NCBI GenBank assembly: GCA_963733135.1
Contig: CAVTBX010000003.1
Coordinates: 62,001-126,000 of the forward strand
Reading direction: 5' to 3'
DNA length: 64,000 bases
Source: CAVTBX01 sp963733135
GTDB lineage: Bacteria; Actinomycetota; Thermoleophilia; Gaiellales; Gaiellaceae
A program made the position numbers and the translations under genes. Below the pieces are notes generated by a model, which saw nothing but the letters and a program-made list of their open reading frames with translations, did no database searches and had not been told where the DNA came from. Position 1 is the first letter of the stretch, and every line of letters begins with the position of its first letter. Positions 33,884 through 43,000 of the stretch are shown here, one piece after another.

Positions 33884-33909
33884 TGTAGGGGCGAGGCATG
33901 CCCCGCCCG
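33884..33909. repeat. GTAGGGGC hairpin repeat R3, copy 1
   Basis: GTAGGGGCGAGGCATGCCCC followed by GCCCGA, an imperfect GGGGC…GCCCC hairpin beginning 10 bases before the E2 GTG. It shares the GTAGGGGCGGG…CCCGCCCCTAC pattern with copies at 55973-56001 and 57242-57293. Confidence 0.6.
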
Positions 33910-33918
33910 ACCGGGCTC

Positions 33919-34084
33919 CTAGGGGGTTTGGCGGAAGGGCCTTCGTTGTCGGGCTGTGCTGCTCGCTTCGAGGCAAGGACGCAGGGAGCGTTCGTACCGT
34001 GAGGTACGGGCGCGACTGAGGACGCTGCCTCGGGGCGAGCAGCACAGCCCGGCGGCACAACGACTTTTCCGCCAAACCCCCTAG
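33919..34084. repeat. Palindromic element R1, copy 1 (166 bp)
   Basis: The ends are a perfect 18-bp inverted repeat, CTAGGGGGTTTGGCGGAA (33919-33936) and its complement (34067-34084). Nested pairings include TCGTTGT (33943-33949) with ACAACGA (34057-34063), GGGCTGTGCTGCTCGC (33951-33966) with its complement (34035-34050), and CGAGGCA with TGCCTCG. The core blocks 33975-33998 and 34013-34033 are near-identical to copy 2 (one difference in each). Between them CGTACC-GTGA-GGTACG forms a six-pair hairpin with a GNRA loop. The right-end CTAG contains the TAG stop of E1 beta. It fills the E1 beta-E2 gap together with R3. Confidence 0.85.
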
Positions 34085-35049
34085 AACTCGAGGAGCTCGC
34101 GCGACGCGCGCACGACGCGCTCCACCGACGGCATGTACGCGTCCTCGATCGTCCAGTACGGATACGGCACGTCGTACCCCGTCACGCGCTTCACCGGCGC
34201 CCGGAGATCGAGGATCGCCTTCTCGGCGAGGACGGCAGCGACCTCCGCAGCGAACCCGCACACCCGGGGAGCTTCCTGGACGATCACCACGCGGCCGGTC
34301 TTGGCCGCCGAAGCGAGGACGGTGTCTTCGTCGAGCGGTTTCAGCGTCCGTAGATCGATCACCTCGGCGCTCGCATCGAGCTCGGCAGCGGCCTTGCGGG
34401 CCACATGCACCATCGACCCGTAGGCGACGAGCGTCACGTCGTCGCCTTCCTCCACGACGCGCGCCTCGCCGAGCGAAACCACGTGCTCTCCGTCGGGGAC
34501 GTCCTCGCGGGCCGTCCGGTACAGGAGTTTTGGCTCGAGGACGACGACCGGGTCCGCCGAGCGAATCGCGGCGGCGAGCAGCCCCTTCGCGTCCGCCGGC
34601 GTCGACGGAACCGCCACCTTCACACCGGGCGTATGCACGTAGTAGGTCTCCGGTGAATCCTCGTGGAGCTCGGGCGCCCGCACCCCGCCTCCGTACGGCA
34701 TCCGCACCGTGATCGGAAACTCCATCTTCCCGCCCGTCCGCCAGCGATACCGGCCGACGTGGCAGATGAGCTGGTCGAGGCACGGGTAGGAGAAGGCGTC
34801 GTACTGCATCTCGCACACCGGCCGCCAGCCCGCCATCGCTAGGCCGACAGCAGTGCCGAGGATCCCGGCCTCCGCGAGGGGCGTGTCGACGCAGCGCTTT
34901 TCGCCGAAGCGGTCGAGAAGCCCGGCCGTTGCGCGGAAGACGCCGCCGGCCCGACCGACGTCCTCGCCCATGACCATGACGTCGTCGTCGCGCTCCATCT
35001 CAACGCGGAGCGCGTCGTTGACGGCCTCGACGAGCGTGCGGCTAGCCAT
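34081..35049 (-). CDS. 2-oxoacid dehydrogenase E1 component, beta subunit
   Basis: A 322-residue transketolase-like beta subunit. MASRTLVEAVNDALRVEMERDDDVMVMGEDVGRAGGVFRAT is the TPP-pyrimidine domain start, with GEDVG typical, followed by PLAEAGILGTAVGLAMAGWRPVCEMQY and the C-terminal domain LVAYGSMVHVARKAAAEL…EVIDLRTLKPLDEDTV. The ATG at 35049 overlaps E1 alpha by eight bases. The TAG stop falls within the terminal CTAG of repeat R1. It forms the alpha2beta2 decarboxylase with the upstream gene. Confidence 0.94.
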   Translation of the reverse strand: MASRTLVEAVNDALRVEMERDDDVMVMGEDVGRAGGVFRATAGLLDRFGEKRCVDTPLAEAGILGTAVGLAMAGWRPVCEMQYDAFSYPCLDQLICHVGRYRWRTGGKMEFPITVRMPYGGGVRAPELHEDSPETYYVHTPGVKVAVPSTPADAKGLLAAAIRSADPVVVLEPKLLYRTAREDVPDGEHVVSLGEARVVEEGDDVTLVAYGSMVHVARKAAAELDASAEVIDLRTLKPLDEDTVLASAAKTGRVVIVQEAPRVCGFAAEVAAVLAEKAILDLRAPVKRVTGYDVPYPYWTIEDAYMPSVERVVRASRELLEF

Positions 35050-36079
35050 CGCGGAACCCCGGCGGCGGTTCGGCGTACGCGTGCGTGAAGACAAGCTCGG
35101 GATCGGGCGGCGGCAGCGCTTCGGCGGCCTGGATGCCAGCCCGCACGAGCCCGAGCGCCTCGTCGCGTGCCTCCTGGACGAACGCGTCGTCGAGGATTCC
35201 CGCACGGCGGAGGTAGCGCTCGAAGCGTCCCAGACACTCGTTCTCGCGCTCGCTCTCGACCCGCTCCGCGTCGATGTACGCGCTCGGGTCGTCGGCGGTC
35301 GCGTGTGGCGCCATCCGGTACGTCACGGCCTCGATGAAGGTCGGTCCTTCGCCCGCACGCGCCCGCACCGCGGCGTCCCGCGTCGCCTCGAAGACGGCCA
35401 GCACGTCGCCCCCGTCGACTCGGACGCCCGGCATGCCGTACCCCGCGGCCTTGGCGGCCAGCGTCTCCGCGCGCGTCTGTGCCTCGAGCGGCGTCGAGAT
35501 CGCCCAGCCGTTGTTGTTGCAGAGCAAGATCGCCGGCGCATCCATCACGGCCGCGAAGTTCGCTCCCTCGTGGAACGCGCCCTCCGAGGTGGCGCCGTCG
35601 CCGAAGTAGGCGATCGCGCACGTCGTCTCGCCGCGGAGCTTCTTGCCCCAGGCCAGGCCGACCGCATGCGGGATGTGCGTCGCGATCGGCACGGCGATGG
35701 ACGCCAGGCGGAACTCGGCCGGATTCCACCAGCCGGCCGGATGCCCGCGCCACCAGGAGAGAATCGTCTCGGCCGGCAACCCGCGCAGGAGCCCGATCGC
35801 CGACTCCCGATAGGACGGGAAGATCCAGTCTTCGTCGCCGAGAGCATGGACGGAACCGGCCTGGATCGCCTCGTGGCCCCAGTAGATCGCGTACGTCCCG
35901 ATCCGCCCTTGGCGGTGGTAGACGACCGAGCGCTCGTCGTAGACGCGGAGCAAGGCCATGCTCCGGTAGAGCTCGAGCAGATCAGTCTCGGAGAGTCCGG
36001 CGACCTCGCCGTCGGGAACGGACTCTCCGTCCCCGATCACCGTGCGAAGGTCGGACTCGGCAGCCGCCACCTGGGTCAC
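35042..36079 (-). CDS. 2-oxoacid dehydrogenase E1 component, alpha subunit
   Basis: A 345-residue TPP-binding alpha subunit (LLELYRSMALLRVYDERSVVYHRQGRIGTYAIYWGHEAIQAG). The ThDP motif is GDGATSEGAFHEGANFAAVMDAPAILLCNNN, and the phosphorylation-loop-like RVESERENE follows. It is the pyruvate/branched-chain/acetoin type with separate alpha and beta chains. The GTG at 36079 overlaps the upstream lipid-kinase gene by four bases (GTGA). No E3 gene is in the window. Confidence 0.93.
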   Translation of the reverse strand: MTQVAAAESDLRTVIGDGESVPDGEVAGLSETDLLELYRSMALLRVYDERSVVYHRQGRIGTYAIYWGHEAIQAGSVHALGDEDWIFPSYRESAIGLLRGLPAETILSWWRGHPAGWWNPAEFRLASIAVPIATHIPHAVGLAWGKKLRGETTCAIAYFGDGATSEGAFHEGANFAAVMDAPAILLCNNNGWAISTPLEAQTRAETLAAKAAGYGMPGVRVDGGDVLAVFEATRDAAVRARAGEGPTFIEAVTYRMAPHATADDPSAYIDAERVESERENECLGRFERYLRRAGILDDAFVQEARDEALGLVRAGIQAAEALPPPDPELVFTHAYAEPPPGFRDG

Positions 36080-37001
36080 GCGGAATCTATACCCACGGTG
36101 ACGACTCTCAAGGCATCGCGCTCGGCCTCGAACCGCGCGGCAGTGACGTCCCCAAGGTCCTCGCCATCGACCTGGAGTGGCGTCGGCCCGTCGCACTCGA
36201 TCTCGATGGAGTCGGCGTCGTGGATCGTGAGGGTGTCCCGCGATCGCATCTGCCCGGGCCGGACGAGCGCCCACCAAGCCAGCCGCGGCAGATCCCGAGC
36301 TCGCACGTCACGAGGGCGCGACGAGGTCGAGGCCGAGCTCGAAGCAGCGCGCGAGGCGCGACCCGAAGCGCCCGCCGACCGACATAGCTGTACGGGTCGC
36401 AGTTGGCGACGAGCGCGAACGCGGCGCGCCCGCGCCCGAGGACGGTCAGGGCCGGCCTGAAGCGTCCCCGTCGCTGGGCCAACAGGCGCCCGAGCTCCCG
36501 CGTGAACTCGAGGTCGCCCGGCCGGCTCCCGTCGGGCTTCCGCCCAAGGTCGTTGACAGCGCGCACGAGGGCGGCGTCCAGCCCGAGCCCGGCCGAGAAC
36601 GTGAAGCGGCGCCCTCGGTCAAGTAACAGACTGTTACTTGGGCCCGTGACACGGCCTAGTGAGATGCGGCGCGTGCGGGTCGAATGCGCCAGCGCACGCG
36701 CTGCTTCCACCGGGTCTCTGGGCATGCCGAGGGCACGGGGCAGGACGCTCGTCCCACCTCCGGGTAGGAATCCGACCTCGATGTCCTCCACGAGCCCGTT
36801 CACGACCTCGTTGAACCCACCGTCCCCAGACAGGACGTAGAGCCTGTCCGCCCGGCCACCGACGGCCAGGGCGAGCTCGGTGGCGTGTCCGGGTCGCTCC
36901 GTGAGTAGCGTCTCGACCTCACCCAGCTCACGCTCGACGGCGGCGACGATCTCAGGCGTCACCCGACTCGCGTGCGGGTTGACGATGAGTACCGCAGCCA
37001 C
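36076..37001 (-). pseudogene. Diacylglycerol kinase-family lipid kinase with two frameshifts
   Basis: The N-terminal catalytic region is intact: VAAVLIVNPHASRVTPEIV, LSGDGGFNEVVNGL (the GGDGT-like motif reads GDGGFNE) and FLPGGGTSVLPRALG. After VANCDPYSYVGRRALRVAPRA the frame shifts, giving FELGLDLVAP, then shifts again to RDVRARDLPRLAWWALVRPGQM…CDGPTPLQVDGEDLGD. Each shift needs removal of one base, near 36346-36352 and in the GGG at 36314-36316. The joined protein would be about 308 residues. Both indels lie at GC-run positions, so assembly errors are likely. GTG start. It is co-transcribed into E1 alpha. Confidence 0.8.
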
Positions 37002-37027
37002 GGTCGGCAGCGTACGAGACCACCGGC

Positions 37028-37603
37028 CTATGCAGGCGTCGAGTAGCCGCGCACCCCGTCCACAAGGAGCGCCCAGAACCGATCGGCGAGCTCATCCGTG
37101 TCGGCACCCGGGCGCAGCCAGGTGTAGGCCCAGTTGGCCGCCGAGAGGAAGACGAGCGCGGCGGCGTCCTCGTCGAGGTCGGAGCGCAGCTCGCCCTGGT
37201 CGCGGCCCTCGCGGAAGAGGCTGCGTATCCGCTCTTCGTAGCGCCGGCGCTCGGCCACGACCTCGTCGCGCCGCTCATCCTCCAGGTAGCGCCACTCCTG
37301 GACGAAGACGGTCGCGATCTCGAGCTGCTCGGCGACGATCCTGAGATGCGCGCGCAGCGCGAGCCGGAGCTTCTCGACGGCCGGCAGCGACTCGTCGATC
37401 TCGTCGAGTGCGCCGTGGAACGCCCGCGCGCCGGTCCGCATCGCCTCGTGCAGGAGCTCCTGCTTGCCGGCGATGTGGGAATACAGTGAGCCCTTCTGGA
37501 CACCGAGAGCCCCGGCCAGCTGCCCGATCGATGTGCCGTGGTAGCCGCGCTCGGCAAAGAGCCGGGCCGCGTGGCGTGAAAGCTCTTCCTTGCGGGCAGT
37601 CAT
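37028..37603 (-). CDS. paaR: TetR-family repressor, probable PaaR
   Basis: A 191-residue TetR regulator with HTH GYHGTSIGQLAGALGVQKGSLYSHIAGKQELL at residues ~20-50 and a helical ligand domain. It is divergent from paaABCD with a 45-base gap. That gap contains CTAACGACCGTTCG (37619-37632), which matches the Thermus PaaR operator consensus CNAACGNNCGTTNG as I remember it. PaaR of Thermus senses phenylacetyl-CoA. The gene context and operator make PaaR the best name, but the effector here is inferred. Confidence 0.75.
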   Translation of the reverse strand: MTARKEELSRHAARLFAERGYHGTSIGQLAGALGVQKGSLYSHIAGKQELLHEAMRTGARAFHGALDEIDESLPAVEKLRLALRAHLRIVAEQLEIATVFVQEWRYLEDERRDEVVAERRRYEERIRSLFREGRDQGELRSDLDEDAAALVFLSAANWAYTWLRPGADTDELADRFWALLVDGVRGYSTPA

Positions 37604-37618
37604 CGGTACGATGGAACC

Positions 37619-37632
37619 CTAACGACCGTTCG
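37619..37632. promoter_or_regulatory. PaaR-type operator between paaR and paaA
   Basis: CTAACGACCGTTCG, whose core AACG-AC-CGTT is a perfect palindrome. It lies 16 bases after the paaR start (on the other strand) and 16 bases before the paaA ATG, placed to control both directions. Confidence 0.65.
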
Positions 37633-37648
37633 GTTGGGAGGCGAGGGA

Positions 37649-38548
37649 ATGAGCCGCGAGGCCGAGTTCAAGCGACATGTCCAGGCGGGGGGCCAGGTCG
37701 AGACAGGTGACTGGATGCCTGACGAGTATCGAACGCGCCTCGTGAAGTTCATCGAGATGCACGGCAACTCAGAGCTCATGGGCGTCCTGCCGGAGCGCGA
37801 GTGGATCCTGCGCGCGCCGACGCTCCAGCGGAAGCTCGCACTGACTGCGAAGGTGCAGGACGAGGTCGGCCACGCGCAGCTCATCTACCGGGTCGTCGAG
37901 GACCTCGGCAAGCCGCGCGACCAGAGCCTCGAGGACCTGATCGACGGCAAGACGAAGTTCCACAACGTCTTCCACTACCCGACGAAGACCTGGGGCGACG
38001 TCGGCGTCATCGCCTGGCTCGTCGACGCGGCGGCGATCATCTCGCAGAAGGCGCTCCTCAAGTGCTCCTACGCACCGTACGCGCGGATCATGAAGAAGAT
38101 CTGCTGGGAGGAGTCGTTCCACATCCTGCACGGCCGCGACACGATCCTCGCGATGATGAACGGCACCGACGAGCAGCGCGAGCTCGTCCAGGAGGCGCTC
38201 AACCGCTGGTGGGGGCCACTCATGACGTTCCACGGGACGCAGATTCCGGCTGAGGACGACCCGATGGTCGAGTGGCGAATCAAGAGCCAGGCCAATGAGG
38301 ACGCGCGCCAGCAGTTCCTGGACGGCTACGTGCCGCAGGTCTGGGAGCTCGGCCTCACCGTCCCCGACCCGGAGCTCCGGAAGGACGAGGAGTCCGACCG
38401 CTGGCACTACTCGGAGCCGGACTGGGAGGAGCTCAAGGAGGTCGTTACCGGCCACGGCCCGCGGAGCGCCGACCGGCTCGAGTTCCGTCGCAGGTCGCGC
38501 GAGGAGACCGAGTGGGTGCGGGACATGATGCTCGCCGAGGCCGCGTGA
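37649..38548 (+). CDS. paaA: 1,2-phenylacetyl-CoA epoxidase, catalytic subunit PaaA
   Basis: A 299-residue ferritin-like diiron oxygenase subunit that epoxidises the ring of phenylacetyl-CoA. Diiron ExxH motifs are in QDEVGHAQL and CWEESFHILHGRD. The RAPTLQRKLALTAKVQDEVGHAQ and TKFHNVFHYPTKTWGDVGVIAWLVD segments are PaaA signatures. The ATG at 37649 follows GGGAGGCGAGGGA. First gene of paaABCD, with a GTGA overlap into paaB. Confidence 0.96.
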   Translation: MSREAEFKRHVQAGGQVETGDWMPDEYRTRLVKFIEMHGNSELMGVLPEREWILRAPTLQRKLALTAKVQDEVGHAQLIYRVVEDLGKPRDQSLEDLIDGKTKFHNVFHYPTKTWGDVGVIAWLVDAAAIISQKALLKCSYAPYARIMKKICWEESFHILHGRDTILAMMNGTDEQRELVQEALNRWWGPLMTFHGTQIPAEDDPMVEWRIKSQANEDARQQFLDGYVPQVWELGLTVPDPELRKDEESDRWHYSEPDWEELKEVVTGHGPRSADRLEFRRRSREETEWVRDMMLAEAA

Positions 38549-38829
38549 TCTGGGAGGTCTTCCGGCAGGAACGCGCCGGCGCACCCTTCCAGCACGGCGG
38601 CGCGCTCGAGGCGCCTGACCGCGCGTTCGCCGAGGCCTACGCGACGGAGTTCTACGGACGGCGCAAGGAGTCGGTGGCGCTCTGGGTCGTCCCGCGTGAC
38701 GAGATCCTCGAGGTGCAGGATCCGTACGTGGCCGATGTCTTCGACCGCGACTACCGCAGGGTCGACGGCTATTCGCTGAAGCAGAAACTGAGGGAGGCCC
38801 GTGAGCGCGCAGGCACCGCCGCAGACTGA
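38545..38829 (+). CDS. paaB: 1,2-phenylacetyl-CoA epoxidase subunit PaaB
   Basis: A 94-residue PaaB (VIWEVFRQERAGAPFQHGGALEAPDRAFAEAYATEFYGRRKESVALWVVPRDEI). This small subunit bridges PaaA and PaaC. The length and the H-x-G-x-L-x-A-x-D pattern match the family. GTG start overlaps the paaA stop by four bases, and the 3' end overlaps paaC by 29 bases. Confidence 0.95.
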   Translation: MIWEVFRQERAGAPFQHGGALEAPDRAFAEAYATEFYGRRKESVALWVVPRDEILEVQDPYVADVFDRDYRRVDGYSLKQKLREARERAGTAAD

Positions 38830-39454
38830 CCTCCTACTCGCAATGGCAGACGACGAGCTCGTCCTCGGCTGGCGCGACTCCGAGTGGACGGGCATCGCGC
38901 CGTTCCTCGAGGAGGACGTGGCGCTCTCGTCGATCGCGCAGGGCGAGATCGGGCACGCTCGCGCGCTCTATGAGCTCGCCGCCGCCGAGCTCGGGACCAC
39001 ACCGGACGAGCTCGCGTTCGACCGGGCGCCGGACGAGTACCGGTCGGCGCCGTTCGTGGAGCTTCGCCTCGTCCACGACTGGGCCGGGACGATTGCGCGG
39101 CGCTACCTCTACGAGACCGCTGACGCGATCCGAGTCCAGGGACTCAAGAATGCGGCCGATCCCGCGCTGTCGGGCCTCGCGGAGAGGATGGAGCGCGAGG
39201 AGGCCTACCACCGGATGCACGCCGAGATGTGGGCCGAACGGCTGCGCGACGAGCCGCGCTTCCGGACCGCCGTCGAGGAGCTCTGGCCGTACGCGCTCGG
39301 GCTGCTCGACGGTGATGAACGTGCCGAACTCTCACGGCGTCTCGAGCGCAAGCCGGTCGAGGCCGTCGAGCGGCGCTCGCACGTAGACGACTGGCCGGCG
39401 CTCTGGGATGAGATGACGAGCGTCCGCCGCTCCGCGCCGGGGGCGACGTGGTAA
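38801..39454 (+). CDS. paaC: 1,2-phenylacetyl-CoA epoxidase structural subunit PaaC
   Basis: A 217-residue ferritin-like subunit (LAMADDELVLGWRDSEWTGIAPFLEEDVALSSIAQGEIGHARALYEL … ERMEREEAYHRMHAEMWAERL). ExxH motifs remain (GEIGH, REEAYH). PaaC is a structural partner of PaaA. It is shorter than E. coli PaaC by roughly 30 residues. GTG start; it overlaps paaB (29 bases) and paaD (7 bases). Confidence 0.95.
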   Translation: MSAQAPPQTDLLLAMADDELVLGWRDSEWTGIAPFLEEDVALSSIAQGEIGHARALYELAAAELGTTPDELAFDRAPDEYRSAPFVELRLVHDWAGTIARRYLYETADAIRVQGLKNAADPALSGLAERMEREEAYHRMHAEMWAERLRDEPRFRTAVEELWPYALGLLDGDERAELSRRLERKPVEAVERRSHVDDWPALWDEMTSVRRSAPGATW

Positions 39455-39933
39455 CCCCCGAACGCGTCTGGGACGCCCTCGCCGACGTGCCAGATCCCGA
39501 GATCCCGGCGATCTCGGTCGTCGACCTCGGAGTCGTGCGAACGGTCGACGTCGCCGGTGACCGAGTGCGCGTCGAGTTCACGCCGACGATGCTCGGCTGC
39601 CCCGCGCTCGAGGCGATGCGAGACCGGATGGCTGAGGCGATCCGGGAGCTCGGCGCCGAGCCAGAGGTCGAGGTCGTGAACGACGACCCCTGGACGACCG
39701 ACCGGATCACGCCCGAGGGGCGCGAGAAGCTCCGTGAGTCGGGCTTCGCCCCGCCCACGCCGCGCGAGACAGGCCCGGTGCAGCTCGTTCAGCTCCAGAC
39801 CGGCGCGTTCCGCTGCCCCTATTGCGGCTCGACCGAGACTCAGCTCGAGAACATCTTCGGCCCGACGCCGTGTCGCTCGATTCGCTACTGCGCGAGCTGC
39901 CGCCAGCCGTACGAGCAGTTCAAGACCGTCTAG
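39448..39933 (+). CDS. paaD: Phenylacetate epoxidase maturation protein PaaD (DUF59/MIP18 + zinc ribbon)
   Basis: A 161-residue PaaD. The N-terminal MIP18/DUF59 domain (VPDPEIPAISVVDLGVVRTVDV … FTPTMLGCPALEAM) is probably for Fe-S assembly. The C-terminal zinc-ribbon-like segment is FRCPYCGSTETQLENIFGPTPCRSIRYCASCRQPYEQF. It matures the epoxidase, probably its reductase's cluster. No paaE reductase follows; the next gene is a cyclase-ATPase. Confidence 0.94.
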   Translation: MVTPERVWDALADVPDPEIPAISVVDLGVVRTVDVAGDRVRVEFTPTMLGCPALEAMRDRMAEAIRELGAEPEVEVVNDDPWTTDRITPEGREKLRESGFAPPTPRETGPVQLVQLQTGAFRCPYCGSTETQLENIFGPTPCRSIRYCASCRQPYEQFKTV

Positions 39934-40002
39934 CGCTCCTTTGACTTCGCGCCCGACGGGTGCGACTCTCGAACAATCCGCGACGAAGGTCGGCGAGCGG
40001 CG

Positions 40003-43000
40003 ATGACCCTGACATGCCAGGCATGCGGCTCCGACAATCCTGAGCCTGCCGCGTACTGCAACCGATGCGGGTCAGAGCTCGCACGACCGCAGAGCCCGTC
40101 CGAGCGCAAGGTCGTCAGCGTGCTGTTCGTCGACCTCGTCGGCTTCACCGCGATGTCAGAACAGCTCGATCCGGAAGACGTCCGAAGCATTCTCGACCCG
40201 TACTACGAGACCGTTCGCGCGCAACTCGTCCGTTACGGAGGCACGGTCGAGAAGTTCATCGGGGATGCGGTCATGGCGCTGTTCGGCGCGCCGGCAGCAC
40301 ACGAGGACGATCCCGAGCGCGCCGTCCGCGCGGGATACGCGGTGTGTCAGGCGATGGCGCGTATGCGCGAAACTGGTCTGCTCTCCGATCTCCACGTGCG
40401 CGTCGGCATCACGACCGGAGAGGTCATCGTGGCCCGGGGCGCTCGTCCTCACGCGGGAGAGGCAATGGCTCACGGCGACGTCGTCAACACCGCGGCCCGC
40501 CTCCAGAGCCATGCCCCCATCGGCGGAATCCTCGTCGACCGGCGAACCCATGAGGCCACGCGCGGCCAGATCGATTTCCGGGTGGCGCCCGCGGTCGAGG
40601 CCCGCGGGAAGAGCGAGCCGATAGCTGCGTGGGAAGTGGTCGCGCCCCGGGCGCGAACCGGCGCCGACCGCCCCACACTCCGGCGCCGACTCGTCGGTAG
40701 AGAGCACGAGCTCGAAGCACTGACCGACGCGCTCGAGGAGGCCAAGGGTGGCAACCCACGCCTCGTTGTCCTGTCGGGACCTCCTGGAATCGGCAAGTCC
40801 CGTCTCGTGGGAGAGCTCTTCCGGCACCTCGACGAGAGCGACGACTTCTTCTTCTGGCGCCAGGGCCGCTCGCTCCCATACGGCGATGGAGCCACCTACT
40901 GGGCACTCGCCGAGATCGTGAAGGCTCAGGCCGGCGTCCTCGCCAGTGACTCGACGGCGACGGTTCGGGACAAGCTCCGTCTCGCCGTGCACGACGCGGT
41001 CAGGGACGCGGACGACGCTCGCTGGGCCGAGGATCACCTTGCACCCCTCGCCGGCCTCGAGGGTTCGCGGGAGCTCCGCGGCGACTTTCGATTCGAAGCG
41101 TTCTCTGCGTGGCGGCGCTTCCTCGAGGGGATCGCGGAGAAGAGACCGCTCGTCTTGGTGTTCGAGGACCTGCACTGGGCGGACGACGGGCTCCTGGACT
41201 TCATCGCGGATCACCTTGCGAGGCGCTTCCGAGGAAGGCTCCTCATGGTCGCGACCTGTCGCCTCGAACTCCTCGAACGGCGCCCCGACTGGCCGGAGCG
41301 AGGCGAGCGGGTGACCCTCGTCGAGCTCGGCCCACTCACCGACGGCGAGACAGAGGCGGTCGTCGCCGACGTTCTTGGGAGCGCAAGCGCCCCCTCGGAG
41401 CTGCTCGCACCCCTCGTCAAGCGCGCGGCCGGCAACCCGCTGTACGCAGAGGAGTTCATCCGGATGCTGGTCGACCGTGGCCGCCTCGAGGACACGGATG
41501 GTTCCTGGCGGCTCACAGAGCCCGAGCTGCCGCTGCCCGATTCGGTGCACGCAATCATCGCTGCCCGCCTCGACATGCTTCCCGACGACCAGAAGCTTCT
41601 CCTTCAGGATGCGGCGGTGATCGGGAGGGGCTTCTGGCTCGGCGCGCTGGCCGCGGTCGGAGGACACGAATCGGAGGCCAGCGAGCGACTCCTCGAGGGC
41701 TTGGAGCGAAAGCAGCTCGTGCGTCGCGAGCGCGACTCGATCGTCCGAGACGAATCCCAGCTCGCCTTCTGCCACGTCCTCGTCCGAGACGTCGCCTACG
41801 GGCAGGTTCCACGCTCTATCCGAGCCGAGAAGCACCGGCGGGCCGCCCAGTGGTTCGAAACCCTCTCGCCCGAGCGATCCGAGGATAAGGCCGAGATGCT
41901 CGCCCACCACTATGCAACTGCGCTTGGATTCGCCCGGGCCGCACGTCAGGAGACCGAGACGCTAGAGGAGCGAACCCGTTTCGCGCTTCGAGACGTCGGC
42001 GACCGAGCCGTCTCCCTGAACGCATTCGCGAAGGCCGCGACGTTCTATGCCGACTCGTTGGAGCTCTGGCCTGGGAACGACCCGGAGCGGCTGAACCTCA
42101 TCTTCCGTCTGGGAGAGGCGCAGCTCCACTCGGAGGTAGGCGGGCTCGAGACCTTGACCGAAGCACGGGAGGGCTTCCTCTCGCAAGGTCGTACGGCGGA
42201 GGCCGCGGAGGCGAACGTGTTGCTCGGGGAGCTGCTCTGGACACGAGGCGACCCGCATGCACTCACACATCTCGAGGAGGCCGCTGCTCTACTCGCCGAA
42301 TCGCCTCCTTCGCACGCGAAGGCCTATGTGGTCGCAAATCTCGCCCGTTTCCTCATGATCCACGGAGAGCATTCCGCAGCGATCCGGCTCGGTCTCGAGG
42401 CGCTGGCGATGGTCGAGGAGCTCGGCACCTCCGAGCTCCGAGCCCACGTCCTCGCTACGGTCGGCCTGGCCCGCACGAGGAGCGGCGATTCCACCGGCCT
42501 TGTAGATCTTGAGCAGAGCATCGAGCTCGCCGTGAAGATCAACTCGATCGAGAGCGTGAGAGGGTATGCGAACCTCGGAAACGCTCTGGTCGAGGCTGGC
42601 GAGCTCAGTCGCGCCTTCACTCAATATGAGCGCGGCCGGGCGGCGGCGAGCCGGTACGGCGACGTCGACAGGATCCGTTGGTTCGACGCCGAGCGCATCT
42701 ACGAGCACTACTGGCTGGGTTCCTGGGACGTCGCCCTTGAGCTCGCCGATGGTGTCGTCGCAGATGCCGCCGCCGGGACGCCGACCTCGATCGAGCAGGA
42801 CGCCCGGCTCCTCCGAAGCCGGATCCGCGCCGCACGCGACGATCCCGAGGGTGCGCTCGAGGACGCAGAACGCAGCCTCGAGCTCGGCCGACGGGCGCGT
42901 TATCCGGAGATGCTGGTTCCCGCGTTAGCGCTCCAGGCCCGCCTTCGGGCGACGACCGGCTCGACTGACGAGACCGCGGGCTACGTCGCCGAGATTCTCG

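Noticed and set aside
33919..34084. Integron attC site interpretation of element R1
   Set aside because: The palindrome is large, but the ends do not fit the attC R'/R'' core (GTTRRRY/RYYYAAC), and no integrase is present.
33919..34084. CRISPR or simple transposon reading of R1/R3 repeats
   Set aside because: No regularly spaced direct repeats with spacers and no transposase or cas gene in the window.
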